Assembly (NCBI GenBank): GCA_900546795.1
Contig: UREG01000011.1
Coordinates: 1 to 34,746 of the forward strand
Origin: an uncultured Veillonellaceae bacterium
Lineage (GTDB): Bacteria; Bacillota; Negativicutes; Veillonellales; Megasphaeraceae
DNA: 34,746 nt
Direction of reading: 5' to 3'
A program made the position numbers and the translations under genes. Below, piece by piece: positions 32,817 through 34,746 of this stretch. The notes beneath the pieces were generated by a model. It worked only from the letters and a program-made list of their open reading frames with translations. It ran no database searches and was not told where the DNA came from. Position 1 is the stretch's first letter, and the number at the start of each line of letters is the position of its first letter.

Positions 32817-33548
32817 TTATTTCATATATTTTTGTAAAAAACGAATCCCTTCATCCATCATGTTTACCGTAAGAAAATGCCCTAATTTAGGATAAAGGAC
32901 AATTGATGCCTGCGCGCCTTCCTGCTGCAATCGTTCAATACATTCTTTCTGCGGGAGTGGCGAAACGCTGTCGTCCACAGCTCCGTTCAACGCCAGTATA
33001 GGAATCTCTTTTAAGATTTCCCTGTGTCTAAATGGATCACGCTGCTTTATCTTTTCGGTTATCTCCCGTGCCGCTTCACTATCAGGAATATTCCAATCGC
33101 GCCGCATGATCCTATCACTTTGTTCCCACCAGCCCGATCCATTAAATGCTGCAGCAGCCTGTATATCCAGTCCGGAAGCAGCAATTCCCATCGCCGTAAT
33201 GCCTCCCATGGAATGTCCGACAATACCTATCGGCTTTGTATCTAACGACCGAATATATTGAAAAAGCATCCGGCTTTCTTCAACATTTTGAAAAATAGTT
33301 TCCCAGAACACCGGATAGGCTTCTTCCGCTTCATAATCATCTAAAACACCTCGCTGCCCATGATGAATTGCATCGGGCAGCAAAACGCGGTATCCATAGG
33401 AAGCAAAAATTCGTCCCCGAAGCCGCTGCAATTCTTTGCAGGACGTCCAGCCATGATAAAAAATAATCGTACCTTGTATCGGAATTTCTTCATATTCCAA
33501 AATCAATATCGGAATATCGCCTATTATTTGCTGATGTTCTGTTATCAT
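32817..33548 (-). CDS. Alpha/beta hydrolase
   Basis: A 243-residue serine hydrolase. The oxyanion-strand motif FYHGWTS, the nucleophile elbow GHSMGG (around residue 115), an acid in LNGAVDDSVSP and the catalytic His in PKLGHFL form a complete triad. It resembles the YitV-like or dienelactone-hydrolase-like esterases; the substrate is unknown. There is no signal peptide, so it is cytoplasmic. The start overlaps the end of the upstream small membrane protein gene by four bases. Confidence 0.88.
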   Translation of the reverse strand: MITEHQQIIGDIPILILEYEEIPIQGTIIFYHGWTSCKELQRLRGRIFASYGYRVLLPDAIHHGQRGVLDDYEAEEAYPVFWETIFQNVEESRMLFQYIRSLDTKPIGIVGHSMGGITAMGIAASGLDIQAAAAFNGSGWWEQSDRIMRRDWNIPDSEAAREITEKIKQRDPFRHREILKEIPILALNGAVDDSVSPLPQKECIERLQQEGAQASIVLYPKLGHFLTVNMMDEGIRFLQKYMK

Positions 33549-34021
33549 AAGCCTTTTCTCCCATTCTCCCGATTTCTTTTTGCCAAAGGCGGCTGCAGCA
33601 GCTCAGCCCACATCAAACCTTGCAATGCCTGATTGGCGCTTACCGATATAAGAGGCTTTTTCTTCGCCGGTCGTTTCGGCGCGGCTTCTACTGCAGACGC
33701 TGATATTCCGGCGGCTCTTTTTTCTGCCAGCTTTTTCCGATAAACTGCTAAAATCTTATTTTCCTCTTTTTCAGCATCCGAACTATCCTGCCGGGAAACT
33801 GCCTCCTGATCGGCCTTAGCAGAAGATTCTTTGGGTTTAGTTTCTAATACCGGCGCCTCTTCCCACCGTCTCACTTTATCCGTCCGCGGAAGAGACTCCG
33901 TTTTAGCGGCAGGCCGCTGTTTCTGCTGTGTTCGAGGCTTCGTTTTTACTTTTCTTTTTCGCAGCAGATCCGGGAGAAATACTACTGCCATAATAATAGC
34001 ATATACTAAAAACTCGTCCAT
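33545..34021 (-). CDS. Small membrane-anchored basic protein, unknown function
   Basis: The 158-residue protein has a hydrophobic N-terminus (LVYAIIMAVVFLPDLL, residues 5-20) followed by a long stretch rich in Lys, Arg, Ala and Glu that is probably disordered. No domain is recognised. It follows floA by eight bases, with AGGTGA before its ATG, and overlaps the hydrolase, so it belongs to the floA unit. A helper of the flotillin membrane platform is possible but only by linkage. Confidence 0.75.
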   Translation of the reverse strand: MDEFLVYAIIMAVVFLPDLLRKRKVKTKPRTQQKQRPAAKTESLPRTDKVRRWEEAPVLETKPKESSAKADQEAVSRQDSSDAEKEENKILAVYRKKLAEKRAAGISASAVEAAPKRPAKKKPLISVSANQALQGLMWAELLQPPLAKRNRENGRKGL

Positions 34022-34029
34022 TATATCAC

Positions 34030-34746
34030 CTAGTTTTCTTCCGTTTCTTCACCAGAACCGGCTTTCGCAATCGTTTCCCTCATTTCTGTATCTGCCATAA
34101 TATTATTCATATTATAGTAATCCATTACTCCCATATTTCCATCTTTCAGTGCCTGTGCCAATGCTTTAGGAACTTCAGCCTGTGATTCCACAACTTTTGC
34201 CTGCATTTCCTGTGTGTACGCTTTCATTTCCTGTTCTTTTGCCACAGCCATAGCACGGCGCTCTTCTGCTCTTGCCTGGGCGATCCGTTTATCCGCTTCG
34301 GCTTGGTCTGTCATCAGCTCTGCTCCAATGTTTCTGCCTACATCTACATCGGCAATATCAATAGATAGAATTTCAAAAGCAGTACCGGCATCCAGCCCTT
34401 TATTCAACACCGTTTTCGAAATATCGTCCGGATTTTCCAATACATCAGAATGATTGTTTGAAGAACCGACACTGGTGACAATCCCTTCCCCAACACGGGC
34501 GATAACCGTCGCTTCACCTGCACCTCCGACTAGTCGGTCGATATTGGCTCGTACCGTCACCCGAGCTCGTACTTTCAATTCTATCCCATTTTTAGCTACC
34601 GCCGAAATGAGCGGCGTTTCAATGACTTTAGGGTTAACGCTCATCTGTACCGCTTCCAGCACATCACGGCCAGCCAGATCAATTGCCGCAGAGCGTTCAA
34701 ATGTCAGCGGAATCTGCGCCCGCTGCGCAGCAATCAAGGCATCTAC
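34030..34746 (-). CDS. floA: Flotillin-like protein FloA (partial, N-terminus outside window)
   Basis: FloA is a bacterial flotillin that forms membrane microdomain assemblies. The 238 residues present cover the end of the band-7/PHB domain and the Ala/Glu-rich coiled coil: DLAGRDVLEAVQMSVNPKVI, ARVTVRANIDRLVGGAGEAT, GKGI-like GEGIVTSVGSSNNH and DVGRNIGAELMTDQAEADKR. Roughly the first 90 residues, with the membrane-inserting segment, lie beyond the window, so the start cannot be seen. It is followed by a small membrane protein and a hydrolase in the same direction. Confidence 0.95.
   Translation of the reverse strand, partial: VDALIAAQRAQIPLTFERSAAIDLAGRDVLEAVQMSVNPKVIETPLISAVAKNGIELKVRARVTVRANIDRLVGGAGEATVIARVGEGIVTSVGSSNNHSDVLENPDDISKTVLNKGLDAGTAFEILSIDIADVDVGRNIGAELMTDQAEADKRIAQARAEERRAMAVAKEQEMKAYTQEMQAKVVESQAEVPKALAQALKDGNMGVMDYYNMNNIMADTEMRETIAKAGSGEETEEN

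Noticed and set aside
1..34746. CRISPR array, tRNA, rRNA or prophage
   Set aside because: No regularly spaced repeats, cloverleaf-like segments, rRNA signatures or phage genes were recognised on reading both strands; a tRNAscan or Rfam run was not possible.

Overview
The window looks like a chromosomal housekeeping segment of a Negativicutes bacterium, a diderm Firmicute of the Veillonellaceae type. This is an inference from gene content and order, with no database search. The pointers are an IspH-ribosomal S1 fusion, an adenosylcobalamin-dependent ribonucleotide reductase, an ETF pair of the type used by anaerobic acyl-CoA fermenters, FloA, CsaB beside a DUF5693 protein, and moderate GC content. 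Almost every gene is on the minus strand. The only plus-strand unit is the methionine transporter operon metNIQ. No rRNA, tRNA, CRISPR array, insertion sequence or prophage is visible.

Layout, left to right. (1) 1-6894, minus: secA, prfB (with its programmed +1 frameshift), an LmeA/DUF2993-like protein, a DUF5693 membrane protein and csaB (cut by the window edge), read in that order as one envelope and translation unit. (2) 7137-7445, minus: a YerC/TrpR-like regulator. (3) 7682-10497, plus: promoter, SAM-I (S-box) riboswitch and metN-metI-metQ. (4) 10797-17077, minus: single genes or short units, namely a CGGC-domain protein, a hotdog thioesterase, a type III PLP decarboxylase, pyruvate kinase and etfBA. 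(5) 17259-17900, minus: a serine-recombinase-like protein that has lost several catalytic residues. (6) 17976-23775, minus: a lipid, translation and CoA operon, read as radical SAM DUF512, der, plsY, gpsA, rsmD, coaD and a coiled-coil protein. (7) 23909-30385, minus: scpA, scpB, rluB, a flavoprotein, cmk, plsC and ispH-rpsA. (8) 30610-34746, minus: class II ribonucleotide reductase nrdJ, and upstream of it floA (cut by the window edge), a small membrane protein and an alpha/beta hydrolase.

Operon ends are well marked by intrinsic terminators, and several sigma-A-type promoters can be read. The two phospholipid operons together hold gpsA, plsY and plsC, which are consecutive steps from glycerol-3-phosphate to phosphatidic acid. 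The left-hand group serves protein export and the cell envelope.

The most unusual signal is the leader of metNIQ. One S-box aptamer is followed by two complete antiterminator/terminator modules. Each module begins with an exact 17-base copy of the aptamer's closing strands (P4 3' strand, linker and P1 3' strand), so a single aptamer core may be able to make two successive termination decisions. The second most interesting item is the recombinase-like protein, which keeps the catalytic serine but lacks the Asp-Arg..Arg group, as expected of a domesticated DNA-binding protein.
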